NCBI GenBank assembly: GCA_013044265.1
Contig: JABEUQ010000024.1
Location: 1-42,790 of the forward strand
Direction of reading: 5' to 3'
Source of the DNA: Acidimicrobiaceae bacterium
GTDB lineage: Bacteria; Actinomycetota; Acidimicrobiia; Acidimicrobiales; RAAP-2
Length of the DNA stretch: 42,790 nt
A program made the position numbers and the translations under genes. The notes under the pieces are model-generated. The model worked only from the letters and a program-made list of their open reading frames with translations. It had not been told where the DNA came from and did not search any database. Within the stretch, counting starts at the first letter, position 1. Each line of letters starts with the position of its first letter. This document shows positions 26,056 to 37,231 of the stretch, one piece after another.

Positions 26056-27329
26056 CGCAGACTCGCAAGGTCATCGAAAAAGCCGGGATAACTCGAACTT
26101 ACGGTGTCGGCACCGTCGATGTCACAACCTCGACCCGCGGTACCCGCTACGGCGCTCGACATCACGATGCGGTGATCGAGCCCTGCGTTAATGGCGAAAG
26201 GGGCAAAGTGTTGTGCCCCACCTACTCCTTCGACATAGAAGTCGTCGCCCTCAGACCAGACACGACAACCCAGTAGTCGAGCCAGAGCCATCGACCCTTC
26301 GAATCGATCGGACTCCTTGAGGCGCAGCTCGCCCATGTCACGAAAGGCGCTCACGCCGTGCGCCGCGGCGGCGGCGACCGTGAGAATTGGGGCTTCGTCG
26401 ACCGAGGGAATTTCTGAGGAGTGAAGTTCGGTGCAGTGAAGCTGCGACGAACGTGCGTGCAGCGTGACGCCAGATGCTGCCTGAGATGTGGTGATATCTG
26501 CCCCCATACGCGAGAGCACGTGAACAAAACCAATCCGCTCTGGTGAATCCTCAACGTCGAGCACTTCAATATCGGCGCGAGCGTGGATGAGTCCCAATAC
26601 ACAAAAGAACGCCGCCTGTGAGGGATCCGTGGGCACGCGCCACACCTGAGGTCGGGGGCGACCTGGCGTGAGTACGACACTGCGACCAGCCGCCATATCG
26701 GTACTCACCACCGACACGCCCGCCTGACGCAACATATCTTCGGTGGTCGTGCGGGTGCGCACCGCTTCGTGCACCGTGGTGATGCTGTTGGCGCTGAGTC
26801 CCGCCAGCAGGATTGCCGACTTGACCTGGGCGCTCGGGTTCGCAACTTGATATTCGATGCCACGCAGACCCGATGTTCCATGAATCTCGAGCGGTGCAGT
26901 GATGCGCGGGCCCTCACCCGTGACCGAAGAGCCCATCAAGTTGAGCGGTACGGCGACTCGGTCCATGGGTCGACGCGAGAGGGAAGCGTCCCCCTCGAGA
27001 CGGTGCACGCCCTCGATCGAACTAACGATGCCGCTGACGAGTCGAATGGTGGTTCCGGAGTTGCCACATTGCAAGGCCTGACTACTCGCGCGCAATCCGG
27101 ATGTTGGTCCCGTGATGTGCACCGTGCCAGTCTCATCACGCCGTACGGCGCCGAGCTGCACCATGATGTGAGAGGTCGCAGAGACGTCGAGTCCGGGTGA
27201 GAGTCCTTCTATGGTGCTCTCCCCCGCCGCCAGCGCGCTCAACATCAGCGCACGGTGCGAGGCACTCTTGTCGCCCGGGACGCGCACTGTTCCATTCAGC
27301 GCGTTCTGCGATTCGACACGACGCATCAT
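26052..27329 (-). CDS. aroA: 3-Phosphoshikimate 1-carboxyvinyltransferase (EPSP synthase)
   Basis: A 425-aa shikimate-pathway enzyme joining shikimate 3-phosphate and PEP. Conserved sites: VPGDKSASHRALML (the Lys contacts substrate), CGNSGTTIRL, the VDEAPILTVAAA Asp/Glu region, LKESDR and DHRIVMS. Two adjacent ATGs (27329, 27326); the first overlaps the tyrA stop. It sits with aroH and tyrA in the scp-cmk operon. Confidence 0.95.
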   Translation of the reverse strand: MMRRVESQNALNGTVRVPGDKSASHRALMLSALAAGESTIEGLSPGLDVSATSHIMVQLGAVRRDETGTVHITGPTSGLRASSQALQCGNSGTTIRLVSGIVSSIEGVHRLEGDASLSRRPMDRVAVPLNLMGSSVTGEGPRITAPLEIHGTSGLRGIEYQVANPSAQVKSAILLAGLSANSITTVHEAVRTRTTTEDMLRQAGVSVVSTDMAAGRSVVLTPGRPRPQVWRVPTDPSQAAFFCVLGLIHARADIEVLDVEDSPERIGFVHVLSRMGADITTSQAASGVTLHARSSQLHCTELHSSEIPSVDEAPILTVAAAAAHGVSAFRDMGELRLKESDRFEGSMALARLLGCRVWSEGDDFYVEGVGGAQHFAPFAINAGLDHRIVMSSAVAGTAGRGCDIDGADTVSSSYPGFFDDLASLR

Positions 27330-28393
27330 CCTTCTCGCACCACTTCGAAATCCTGAGCGTGTAACGCACTCATAAAACGGGTGGCTTGAAGTGCGTCTAC
27401 CGCGAGTAGCAGGCTTCCCTTGTTGCCCTCGACGGAGTGCGCAATCTCAATGTCGTAGATGTTCACCAGCATCTCTGATGCGGTCATGGTGACGCGGGCC
27501 AAGGAACCGGGTCGGTCCGCAATCAATACCCGTAAGTAGGCCATGTCCTCGAACGACAGCGCTCGGCCTGGAAGCTGACGACGGGCCAGAGCCGCACTCG
27601 TGAGGCTCGCTTCGAGCGAGTCACGATCGCGAGCTTCGAGCGCGTCTCGCAGACCGCTTAGACGTGCCTCGAGCAGCTTCAACGTAGCTGAGACGGCCTC
27701 GCGATTCTCGAAGAGGATATCGGGCCAGATGGCAGGATCGCCCGCGGCGATACGGGTCATGTCGCGAAATCCACCAGCGGCCAGCTGCAAGAGCACTGCG
27801 TCTTCTTGGGCGGCATCAGCCGCTTGATTCATGAGTGCTCCCGCGAGGAGGTGAGGAACGTGGCTCGCCAAGGCTACGAGTCGGTCGTGGTCACTCGAGG
27901 ACACCGCCACAACATTGGCACCAACCTCGCGCAGATGACCATGCAGTCGTGTGTAGACGTCGGGTGAGGTCTCCAACGTGGGAGTGAGGACCCAGGTGCA
28001 GCCTTGAAAGAGGTCTGAGCGCGCCCCCTTGAGTCCGCGTAACTCAGATCCCGCCATGGGGTGCCCGCCTAGGAATCGTCGATCAGAGATACTCTGCACG
28101 ATCGCACTCTTCACTCCCGCCACGTCGGTGATGATCAGGTCAGGGTGAGAAAAGCGCTCTAAATAGTCACGTGCGACGTCGATGACCGCACCGGCGGGAG
28201 TGGCAATGGCGATAAGGGTGACGCTGGGGTCGGGCGAGTCGCCCTCGATCACACCACTGGTCGTCGCCAGTGTCACGACTTCGGGGTCGAGGTCATTTCC
28301 GGTAACACGCCAACCCGCTTCGCGCAGCGACAACGCCAGAGATGCCCCAATGAGGCCCAGACCCACGACGTGGGCGTGTCTAGCGGAGGTCAT
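27326..28393 (-). CDS. tyrA: Prephenate dehydrogenase with C-terminal ACT-like domain
   Basis: A 355-aa enzyme that oxidatively decarboxylates prephenate for tyrosine synthesis. VVGLGLIGASLALSL binds the dinucleotide, and LGGHPMAGSE holds the catalytic His. The last 75 or so residues (LRVLIADRPGSLARV...) form an ACT domain, suggesting feedback control by an amino acid. I place the start at the ATG 28393 (MTSARHAHVV), overlapping aroH by 14 nt; a longer in-frame extension to 28519 lies inside aroH and looks non-native. Confidence 0.93.
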   Translation of the reverse strand: MTSARHAHVVGLGLIGASLALSLREAGWRVTGNDLDPEVVTLATTSGVIEGDSPDPSVTLIAIATPAGAVIDVARDYLERFSHPDLIITDVAGVKSAIVQSISDRRFLGGHPMAGSELRGLKGARSDLFQGCTWVLTPTLETSPDVYTRLHGHLREVGANVVAVSSSDHDRLVALASHVPHLLAGALMNQAADAAQEDAVLLQLAAGGFRDMTRIAAGDPAIWPDILFENREAVSATLKLLEARLSGLRDALEARDRDSLEASLTSAALARRQLPGRALSFEDMAYLRVLIADRPGSLARVTMTASEMLVNIYDIEIAHSVEGNKGSLLLAVDALQATRFMSALHAQDFEVVREG

Positions 28394-28748
28394 CACGAAG
28401 GTTCTGTGCATCGTGTAGGTAGACGTGACGAATCTCGTCGCGTGTCCGCGTCGAATATGTGTGCAGCATGATACGGATGCAGAGTTTCTTGGCGCCGGGC
28501 ACGTCAATCTCGCTCGCACACATCAGGGGAACCGTATGAAATCCAATGCCTCGAGCCGCCGCCGCGGGAAAGGCTGCGGTCAGGTCAGGGCTAGTGGTGA
28601 ATAGGACGCTGATGATGTCGTCGACGTCAATCTCGTTCGCTTCCACCATCGATGTCAGGAGCTCGCGAGTCGCTTTGGCGATCTCCTCGGCGTCGTCGTG
28701 CTCGACTGTCGTTGCACCGCGCAGAGCGCGAACCAGTGAATTTGTCAT
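28380..28748 (-). CDS. aroH: Chorismate mutase, AroH class
   Basis: A 122-aa monofunctional chorismate mutase of the Bacillus-type trimeric fold, converting chorismate to prephenate. Catalytic residues align by motif: Arg10 (VRALRGATT), Cys77 and Glu80 (PLMCASEIDVPGA), Arg92 (CIRIMLH), Tyr110 (RHVYL). ATG at 28748 overlaps the rluB stop (ATGA). Product goes to TyrA, encoded next. Confidence 0.94.
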   Translation of the reverse strand: MTNSLVRALRGATTVEHDDAEEIAKATRELLTSMVEANEIDVDDIISVLFTTSPDLTAAFPAAAARGIGFHTVPLMCASEIDVPGAKKLCIRIMLHTYSTRTRDEIRHVYLHDAQNLRDDLR

Positions 28749-29485
28749 GACGGCATCGTAGATGCGATGTCGTCGGTCATTCCAACCGCCTCCATTAATC
28801 GGCGCACTTCGCCCAAACTCAGGTGGCGCGAGGAGCCCGGTGTCAAAGTGGGGTCCTGTATCGGGCCGATACGAGTACGCACCAATCGTGTCACCTCGTG
28901 TCCCACGGCGGCACACATTCGACGGACTTGGCGATTTCGACCTTCGTGGATCACGATTCGTAGCAATCCCTCGGATACTCGTGAAACCTGGGCTGGACTG
29001 GTGCGTCCATCTTCGAGCTCGACACCGTCACGTAGTCGACGAATAGCGCCCGGTGAGGGGTCACCCTCGACACGGGCCAGATACTCCTTGGCGATCCCAG
29101 AACTTGGGTGGGTGAGCAGATGCGCTAGTCGCCCGTCGTTGGTGAGAATGAGTAGACCCTCGGTGTTCATATCGAGGCGACCGACCGGAAAGATGCGTGC
29201 ACTCGAAGAAACCAACGTTAAGACGGTCGACCTCCCCTGGGGGTCCGATGCCGTAGTGACGACACCAGTGGGTTTGTTCAGCAGGAAGTACACCTTGGAT
29301 TGGGCGACCGGCGCCATCGAGCCGTCGACACAGATCATCTGTGTCTCGGGGTCGACGCGGTTGCCGAGTTCTGCGACACGCCCGTCGATAGTGACGCGAC
29401 CTTCGCTGATCAAGATCTCGCACACTCGACGGGATCCGTAACCGGTGCGCGCGAGCGTCTTCTGCAGGCGTTCTCCTTCTTCCAT
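28745..29485 (-). CDS. rluB: 23S rRNA pseudouridine synthase, RluB/RsuA family
   Basis: A 246-aa protein with an N-terminal S4 RNA-binding domain (ERLQKTLARTGYGSRR) and a catalytic domain whose nucleophilic Asp lies in VGRLDMNTEGLL; also LNKPTGVVTT and EGRNRQVRRM. The start codon follows the scpB stop directly (TAG ATG). The position next to scpB is typical of Gram-positives. Confidence 0.92.
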   Translation of the reverse strand: MEEGERLQKTLARTGYGSRRVCEILISEGRVTIDGRVAELGNRVDPETQMICVDGSMAPVAQSKVYFLLNKPTGVVTTASDPQGRSTVLTLVSSSARIFPVGRLDMNTEGLLILTNDGRLAHLLTHPSSGIAKEYLARVEGDPSPGAIRRLRDGVELEDGRTSPAQVSRVSEGLLRIVIHEGRNRQVRRMCAAVGHEVTRLVRTRIGPIQDPTLTPGSSRHLSLGEVRRLMEAVGMTDDIASTMPS

Positions 29486-30073
29486 CTACGCTCCGTCGAG
29501 ATCGTCGCTGACCGAATTCATCTCGGCCACCAGTGCTTGGGCGGTTTCAAGAGGAACGAGGAAGTCTTCGATTGGTGGCAATTCGAGAAGTGACGCTAAG
29601 CCCATCCGGTCGAGGAAGAGCTCGGTCGTGCCGTACAGGATGGATTGACCCGGTCCCGGCGCGCGCCCCACCTCGTCGATGTAGCCACGTTGCTCGAGCA
29701 GACGCACGACGCCATCAACGTTGACGCCGCGCAAAGCGGTGATTTGTGCGCGAGAGATCGGTTGGCGGTAGGCGATGATCGCGAGGGTCTCGAGGGCAGC
29801 GGAACTTAGTCGGTGCGATACGTCACGATTGGCGAAGCGCGTCACCCACTGAGCCACGTCGGGTGAGGACTGCATCACCCATCCACTAGCGAGTTCGGCG
29901 AGCTGGAATCCCCGCTTCTCTTCGATGTATTGAGTGCGAAGGTCACGCAACACAGCCGTAACCTGCGCGGCATCAGCTTCTGCGACATCGGCGAGTTCCT
30001 CGGCAGAAATTGGCTCGAGTGCCACGGTGAGCATGGCCTCGAGACGTTGCTCGAGCGAGAGGTCATCCCTCAT
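29486..30073 (-). CDS. scpB: Segregation and condensation protein B
   Basis: A 195-aa winged-helix protein that, with ScpA and Smc, forms the condensin complex. Typical stretches are LEAMLTVALEPISAEELA, and SAALETLAIIAYRQPISRAQI with the following RGVNVDGVV. The ATG at 30073 (MRDDLSLEQ) overlaps scpA by 11 nt; starts further upstream would lie inside scpA. Confidence 0.94.
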   Translation of the reverse strand: MRDDLSLEQRLEAMLTVALEPISAEELADVAEADAAQVTAVLRDLRTQYIEEKRGFQLAELASGWVMQSSPDVAQWVTRFANRDVSHRLSSAALETLAIIAYRQPISRAQITALRGVNVDGVVRLLEQRGYIDEVGRAPGPGQSILYGTTELFLDRMGLASLLELPPIEDFLVPLETAQALVAEMNSVSDDLDGA

Positions 30074-30839
30074 AAGAATCGATTCCTTCCAGGTCCAATC
30101 GTGAATCGGCATCAATCCACGCGATCTCTACGTCGCCGAAGGTGCCACCTTGTCCGAGCTCGATATGTCCGAGCTTGCACAGTTCAAGAAGCGCGAGGAA
30201 ATGCACGATGATCTCGATGCGTGTTTCGAGCTCAGCAGTGAGGTCGCGGAACGAAATACGTCCCAAGGATGGCAAGCGTTGCGCGAGAACGACGACGGTC
30301 TCGGCGACGGTAACCGCATCAACGGTAACGTGATTGAGTCGAACGACAGGAACCGGCTTCTCTTCAATGCCGCGCAAATAGGCGGCTGCGAGTTGTGCCG
30401 TGGTGACGCCGGCGAGGAGATCTGGCGGCTGAATGACGAATCCATCGTCAATTCCGCGCAGGCGTGAGAATGATTTCGCCGCGCGCTCGAAGAGTCCGAC
30501 GAAGGAATCGGCCAGGCTGGAGTAGGTACGCAACTCGAGAAGACGTGCGAGCAGCACGTCGCGCTCCTCCCAGCCAACGAATTCCTCATCGGGCTCAGTG
30601 CTGTCACGACCGGGCAGAAGGCGCTGACTCTTGAGTTCGAGCAAAATGGCGGCGATCAACAGGAATTCCGAGAGCTCGTCGACCGCGAGAACGATTGTCT
30701 CGTCGCGCAGGGTACCGACGAAGGCATCTACGACAGGGGCTAACGGGACATCGAGAATATCGAGGTCGTGGCTGCTGATGAGTTGCAGTAGGACTTCGAT
30801 GGGTCCGCTGAAAGACGGCGTCGTCACGACGTAGGTCAC
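30063..30839 (-). CDS. scpA: Segregation and condensation protein A
   Basis: A 258-aa kleisin that bridges Smc heads. The N-terminal FSGPIEVLLQLISSHDLDILDVPLAPV is the family signature (shown in part). The middle carries LLIAAILLELKSQRLLPG and the C-terminus a winged helix. GTG start, divergent from trpS across 52 bp. First gene of the scpA-to-plsC operon. Confidence 0.93.
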   Translation of the reverse strand: MTYVVTTPSFSGPIEVLLQLISSHDLDILDVPLAPVVDAFVGTLRDETIVLAVDELSEFLLIAAILLELKSQRLLPGRDSTEPDEEFVGWEERDVLLARLLELRTYSSLADSFVGLFERAAKSFSRLRGIDDGFVIQPPDLLAGVTTAQLAAAYLRGIEEKPVPVVRLNHVTVDAVTVAETVVVLAQRLPSLGRISFRDLTAELETRIEIIVHFLALLELCKLGHIELGQGGTFGDVEIAWIDADSRLDLEGIDSYEG

Positions 30840-30879
30840 GCAGCAACACTAGTAAATCCCTACCTACGCTCCCCTCCTC

Positions 30880-30885
30880 TACGAT
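30880..30885 (+). promoter_or_regulatory. -10 box of trpS (leaderless arrangement)
   Basis: TACGAT ends 6 nt before the trpS ATG; no ribosome site precedes it. The -35 is not recognisable. Confidence 0.45.
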
Positions 30886-30891
30886 TATTGG

Positions 30892-31857
30892 ATGCGTATC
30901 CTCTCAGGAATCCAGCCGTCGGGCTCAATGCACATCGGAAATTACCTCGGGGCGGTGCGTCAGTGGGTGAATTCGCAGAATCCCGACGCCTACTACTGCA
31001 TCGTCGACCTACATGCCTTAACCCTGCAAATCGAACCCGCACGCCTCCGTGAGCAAACAGTTGACTACCTGGCATCACTCCTGGCAGCGGGACTCGATCC
31101 CGAAGTCTGCACGCTATTTATTCAGAGCCAAGTCCCCTATCACGCCCAAATGAACTGGTTGCTCGAGTGTGTCGCTACCTACGGTGAGCTTTCTCGCATG
31201 ACCCAGTTCAAGGAGAAGGCCTCGCGCCAGGAGGGGTACCGGGTCGGTCTCTTGACCTACCCGGTGCTGATGGCCGGAGATATTTTGCTGTATTCAGCCC
31301 AACAGGTTCCCGTGGGCGATGACCAACGTCAGCACCTCGAACTCACCCGCGAGATTGCCGAGCGCTTTAACAATCGCTACGGCGAAGTCTTTACGGTGCC
31401 CGTAGGCGTGCAACCCAAGGCCTCGGCGCGGGTCATGGATCTCCAAGAGCCGACGCGCAAAATGTCAAAGTCATTGGCGAGCCCGCTCGGACTGATTTAT
31501 CTGAACGATACCCCTCAAGAGATTGACAAGAAGATCAAGAAGGCAGTCACCGACACCGATAACGAGGTGCGGTTCGATTGGGAGAGCAAGCCGGGCTTGT
31601 CAAATCTGCTCGAAATGTATTCGAGCTTCTCGGGTGAATCACCCGAAGTGGTAGCCGGTCGCTACGACCGATATGGCGACTTGAAGCGGGATTTGGCCGA
31701 ACTAGTTATTGCGTCCCTCGAACCTATGCAGCGTCGCTACCGCGAGTTGCGGGCTGACGAGGGTGCCCTGCGAGCTCTGGCCGCCCGCGGTGCAGAGAAG
31801 GCGTCGGCAGTTGCCGGATCGGTCTACGAGCGCGCGGCCGCGGCCATGGGCCTTTAA
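30892..31857 (+). CDS. trpS: Tryptophanyl-tRNA synthetase
   Basis: A 321-aa class-I synthetase charging tRNA-Trp. The HIGH motif appears as GSMHIGNYLGA near residue 15, the ATP-binding KMSKS as RKMSKSLASP near residue 190. VGDDQRQHLELTR and the YPVLMAGDILLY pocket are conserved. Leaderless layout. It interrupts the minus-strand operons and its stop shares TTAA with the convergent peptidase gene. Confidence 0.96.
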   Translation: MRILSGIQPSGSMHIGNYLGAVRQWVNSQNPDAYYCIVDLHALTLQIEPARLREQTVDYLASLLAAGLDPEVCTLFIQSQVPYHAQMNWLLECVATYGELSRMTQFKEKASRQEGYRVGLLTYPVLMAGDILLYSAQQVPVGDDQRQHLELTREIAERFNNRYGEVFTVPVGVQPKASARVMDLQEPTRKMSKSLASPLGLIYLNDTPQEIDKKIKKAVTDTDNEVRFDWESKPGLSNLLEMYSSFSGESPEVVAGRYDRYGDLKRDLAELVIASLEPMQRRYRELRADEGALRALAARGAEKASAVAGSVYERAAAAMGL

Positions 31858-32486
31858 TTCTGGACGAGCGTCAGCCAGTGCTGTTGAAGACTGGCGAGCC
31901 AAGTGGTGCCGATGTGCAGAGTGAGGGCGTTCAAGATCAATGCTCCCATCACAAAAGGTAGTGCGCGCGCACGCATCTGGTAGTAGCGAGGCAAGTGGCG
32001 CACGGGCACGAACCGCTCGATGATGGCCGATCCATCCAGTGGCGGGATCGGCAGCAGGTTAAACACCGCGAGGATCAAGTTGACTAGGCCGAAATAGACC
32101 ATAAAGGTAAAAAACGAGGAGTTCGAAACGAAGTTGCTCGTGCTGTGGAGCTCGTAGCGAACGAAGAAGAATGCAATGGCGGAGAGGATGATGTTAGTCA
32201 GAGGACCAGCCAGCGATACGTAGAGAGATTGCGAACGCGGCTTGCGCAGACGTCCAACGTTCACCGGCACTGGTTTGGCCCACCCAAAAGCGGGTAGGCC
32301 CGTGGCAATGAGCAAGAATGGCAGGAGAATCGTGCCAAAGGGGTCAATGTGGCGCAGCGGATTAAGGGTCAAGCGATGTGCATTCTTGGCGGTGGGATCA
32401 CCGCACAGGTTTGCAACGAAACCGTGACTGATCTCGTGCAAGATGATTGAAGGGATGATGGCGAGCAAGTAGTAGAAGGTATTCAC
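31854..32486 (-). CDS. Site-2-protease-family (M50) membrane zinc metallopeptidase
   Basis: A 210-aa polytopic membrane protein. The zinc motif HEISH (HExxH) is in the first helix near residue 17; the second metal ligand is in LLPIPPLDGS, the family's NPxxDG-type motif. This compact, PDZ-less type is common in actinobacteria between xerD and scpA; substrates are unknown. GTG start, 15 nt after xerD, without a strong ribosome site. Confidence 0.87.
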   Translation of the reverse strand: MNTFYYLLAIIPSIILHEISHGFVANLCGDPTAKNAHRLTLNPLRHIDPFGTILLPFLLIATGLPAFGWAKPVPVNVGRLRKPRSQSLYVSLAGPLTNIILSAIAFFFVRYELHSTSNFVSNSSFFTFMVYFGLVNLILAVFNLLPIPPLDGSAIIERFVPVRHLPRYYQMRARALPFVMGALILNALTLHIGTTWLASLQQHWLTLVQN

Positions 32487-32501
32487 AGAGGGAGGCTCTC
32501 G

Positions 32502-33387
32502 TCAGTCGTGGGCTCGGGGGTGGGCGTTGGAATAGACACTCTGCATTGAGGTTATCGAGACTGCCGTATAGACCTGCGTCGTGGCGATCGACGCGTGGCC
32601 CAAAAGTTCCTGTACTACGCGTATATCAGCCCCGTGAGCCAACATATGGGTAGCACAGCTATGACGAAAGACGTGTGCGCTAATGGTTGAGCGATTCACA
32701 CCAGCGATGAGAGCGCGTGAAGAGATGATGAGGTCGATTCCTTGACGTGAGAGTGATCCACCTCGAGAGTTCACAAAGACATTGGCGTGTGATCGAGGCT
32801 TCGGAAATTCAGAACGTCCGCCAGGTGAGAGATATTCACTCAGGGCCTTCTTGAGAGTCTGGCCCATGGGCACCAATCGCTGCTTGGAGCCTTTCCCAGT
32901 CACACGGATGAGTTCTTCATCGAAGTCCAGATCCTGCAGTTCGAGACCAACCACCTCCGATACCCGTGCTCCGGTGCCGTAGAGCAACTCGAGCAAGGCC
33001 CGGTCGCGTCGATCGACGGGGGTCTCACTCGGCATTGAATCGAGTAGGTGAGACAAGACTTCTTCGGGTAGTGGCTTGGGTAACGTCCGACCGCGTCGCG
33101 ACGGCGTGACGTGTTCACTCGGGTCGGCATCGAGCACGCCTTCATCCAGCAAAAATCCCCACCATCCACGCAATGATGAAAGAATCCGGGCTAGCGAACT
33201 CGCAGCACGGGTGGCGCGCAATTGATTCAGATAACTCTCGAGGTCCGCACTCGTCACTTCGGAGAGAGGTCGTGCACTCCCCCACCAGGTGAGAAATGCT
33301 TGGATGTCGCGCTGATAGGCCTCGATTGTGGCTCGACTACGGCCTTTCTCGACGGTGAGCCACTGCAGATATCCGCTAACTAGGGCG

Positions 33388-33401
<14 letters not shown>
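32502..33401 (-). CDS. xerD: Tyrosine recombinase XerD
   Basis: A 299-aa site-specific recombinase that resolves chromosome dimers at dif with XerC. N-terminal SAM-like core-binding domain (1-90), then the catalytic domain with Arg in GTGARVSEVV, Lys in TGKGSKQR, HxxR in HVFRHSCATHML, and LLGHASIATTQVYT with the nucleophilic Tyr. The core-operon setting and no phage context argue for the housekeeping enzyme. ATG at 33401 overlaps the Nudix gene by 14 nt. Confidence 0.92.
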
Positions 33402-35606
<2,205 letters not shown>

Positions 35607-35641
35607 CTACATACTAGTCCCGGGGTTCATCGAATGATGGA

Positions 35642-37231
35642 CTACTCAGCTGATTCGAGCAATCTGCGTGCCAGAGCATGGGCTTCCTCACTCATAGCGT
35701 CGCCAGCGAGCATTCGGGCAATCTCGCGCACCCGGTCCTCACCCGTGACTTCTCGGACTGTGGTGGTGGTCGCGCCACCTGCAACGACCTTTTCTATGAC
35801 ATAGTGATGGGTCGCCTTGGCCGCGACCGACGCTAAGTGGGTGACGGCGATCACTTGTTGATGTGCGCCGACTTCTCGCAGGCACTCACCAATCTGCTGG
35901 GCAACTTGGCCACCCACGCCAGCGTCCACCTCGTCGAACACCGCCGCGACACCTTCGTGCGCGGTCTCGAGAGAAAGAGCGAGGAGAACTCGGCTGAGCT
36001 CTCCACCACTCGCTAACGACTGCAGGGGACCTTCGGGCCAGCCGGGATTAGGAGTAAAAAGAATCTGGACATCGCTGCCGTCGGCGCCCTCGACTATGAA
36101 TCTCAATGTGGCGTGAGGTAGGGCGACACGTGGTAACTGTTTTTGCACTCGCGCCCCGAGAGATCGGGCAGCCAACTCACGTTCTAGTCGAACCTTGGTC
36201 GCCAATCGTTGGTGTTCGAGGTTCAATTCACTCAGTCGTTCATCCAAAGAGGCCAAGCGACTTTCGGCCCGGGTCAGTACCTCGAGTCGTTCCAATATCT
36301 CGTCGCGCTGTGTCAACGCGGACTCCAACGTTCCTCCGTATTTACGAGCTACTTGCTGAAGCTGGGTTGCCCGCGCCTCGAGGGTGGCTAGGGTCTGCGC
36401 ATCATATTGATCCGGCTGGACTCGTGTGTGGAGCTCGTGTACGTCGGCCCGTGCACCTTCGAGCAGACCTGACAAGTCATCTTTCAGGTCGTCCACACCA
36501 ACGCCACGGGGCAGGCGCGCGATCGCTTGGGCCAAGAGTGCGAGCACCGCTTCATCAGAATCACCGTCAAGCTCCTCTATGACAGCCAGGAGTTCACCCT
36601 GGGCGTCACGTAGAGAACTCAGACGAGTCAACTCATCGAGCACCAGGTCGAGTTCGAGAGGATCGGACAATTCGGCGTTGTTCAACTCTTGGCCTTGAAA
36701 GGTTAAGTAGTCATATTCTCTCTCGCGACTAGACGCGTCGCCACCGAGCACCAACTGTTCACTCAGTAGGCCACTGATTTCACCGCGGACTTGGTCGAGC
36801 TCGTCGGTATGAATACCGCCGGCGGTGTCGATGATGCGAAGAATCTCCAGTCGCGACTTGAGAGCGAGTGAGTCGTGCTGTCCATGGATGACCATGACTC
36901 GCCCAGCAGTTTGACGCAGCAAATCGGCGCTAGAAGGTACACCGTCAAGAATGGCACGCAGGCGGCCAGCGGGCGAAGCCTCTCGAGCTAAATGGGCTTC
37001 GCTTCCGTCATCGAAGGCAAATAGGGCGACGGCACGGGTATCGGGACTTACGGCGTAGCGAGATGCTGAAGCCTCTCCGCCGAGACATAGTTCTAGGGCA
37101 CCCAAAAGCAAGGTTTTACCTGCTCCGGTTTCTCCCGTCAGGACATTGAACGCTGGACCGAATTCGATATGGGCCTCTTCGATGACACCGAGGCCTCGAG
37201 CGTAAAGTTCAACCAGTTGGACCTTAGGCAT
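35642..37231 (-). CDS. recN: DNA repair protein RecN
   Basis: A 529-aa SMC-like ATPase for double-strand break repair. Walker A GETGAGKT near residue 30, a long coiled-coil middle (about 150-340), ABC signature LASGGELSRVLLAL, and Walker B VAAVFDEVDAGVGG. I chose the ATG at 37231 (MPKVQLVEL), with GAGAGG upstream, overlapping nadK by 8 nt. Follows nadK in an operon, as in many Gram-positives. Confidence 0.94.
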   Translation of the reverse strand: MPKVQLVELYARGLGVIEEAHIEFGPAFNVLTGETGAGKTLLLGALELCLGGEASASRYAVSPDTRAVALFAFDDGSEAHLAREASPAGRLRAILDGVPSSADLLRQTAGRVMVIHGQHDSLALKSRLEILRIIDTAGGIHTDELDQVRGEISGLLSEQLVLGGDASSREREYDYLTFQGQELNNAELSDPLELDLVLDELTRLSSLRDAQGELLAVIEELDGDSDEAVLALLAQAIARLPRGVGVDDLKDDLSGLLEGARADVHELHTRVQPDQYDAQTLATLEARATQLQQVARKYGGTLESALTQRDEILERLEVLTRAESRLASLDERLSELNLEHQRLATKVRLERELAARSLGARVQKQLPRVALPHATLRFIVEGADGSDVQILFTPNPGWPEGPLQSLASGGELSRVLLALSLETAHEGVAAVFDEVDAGVGGQVAQQIGECLREVGAHQQVIAVTHLASVAAKATHHYVIEKVVAGGATTTTVREVTGEDRVREIARMLAGDAMSEEAHALARRLLESAE

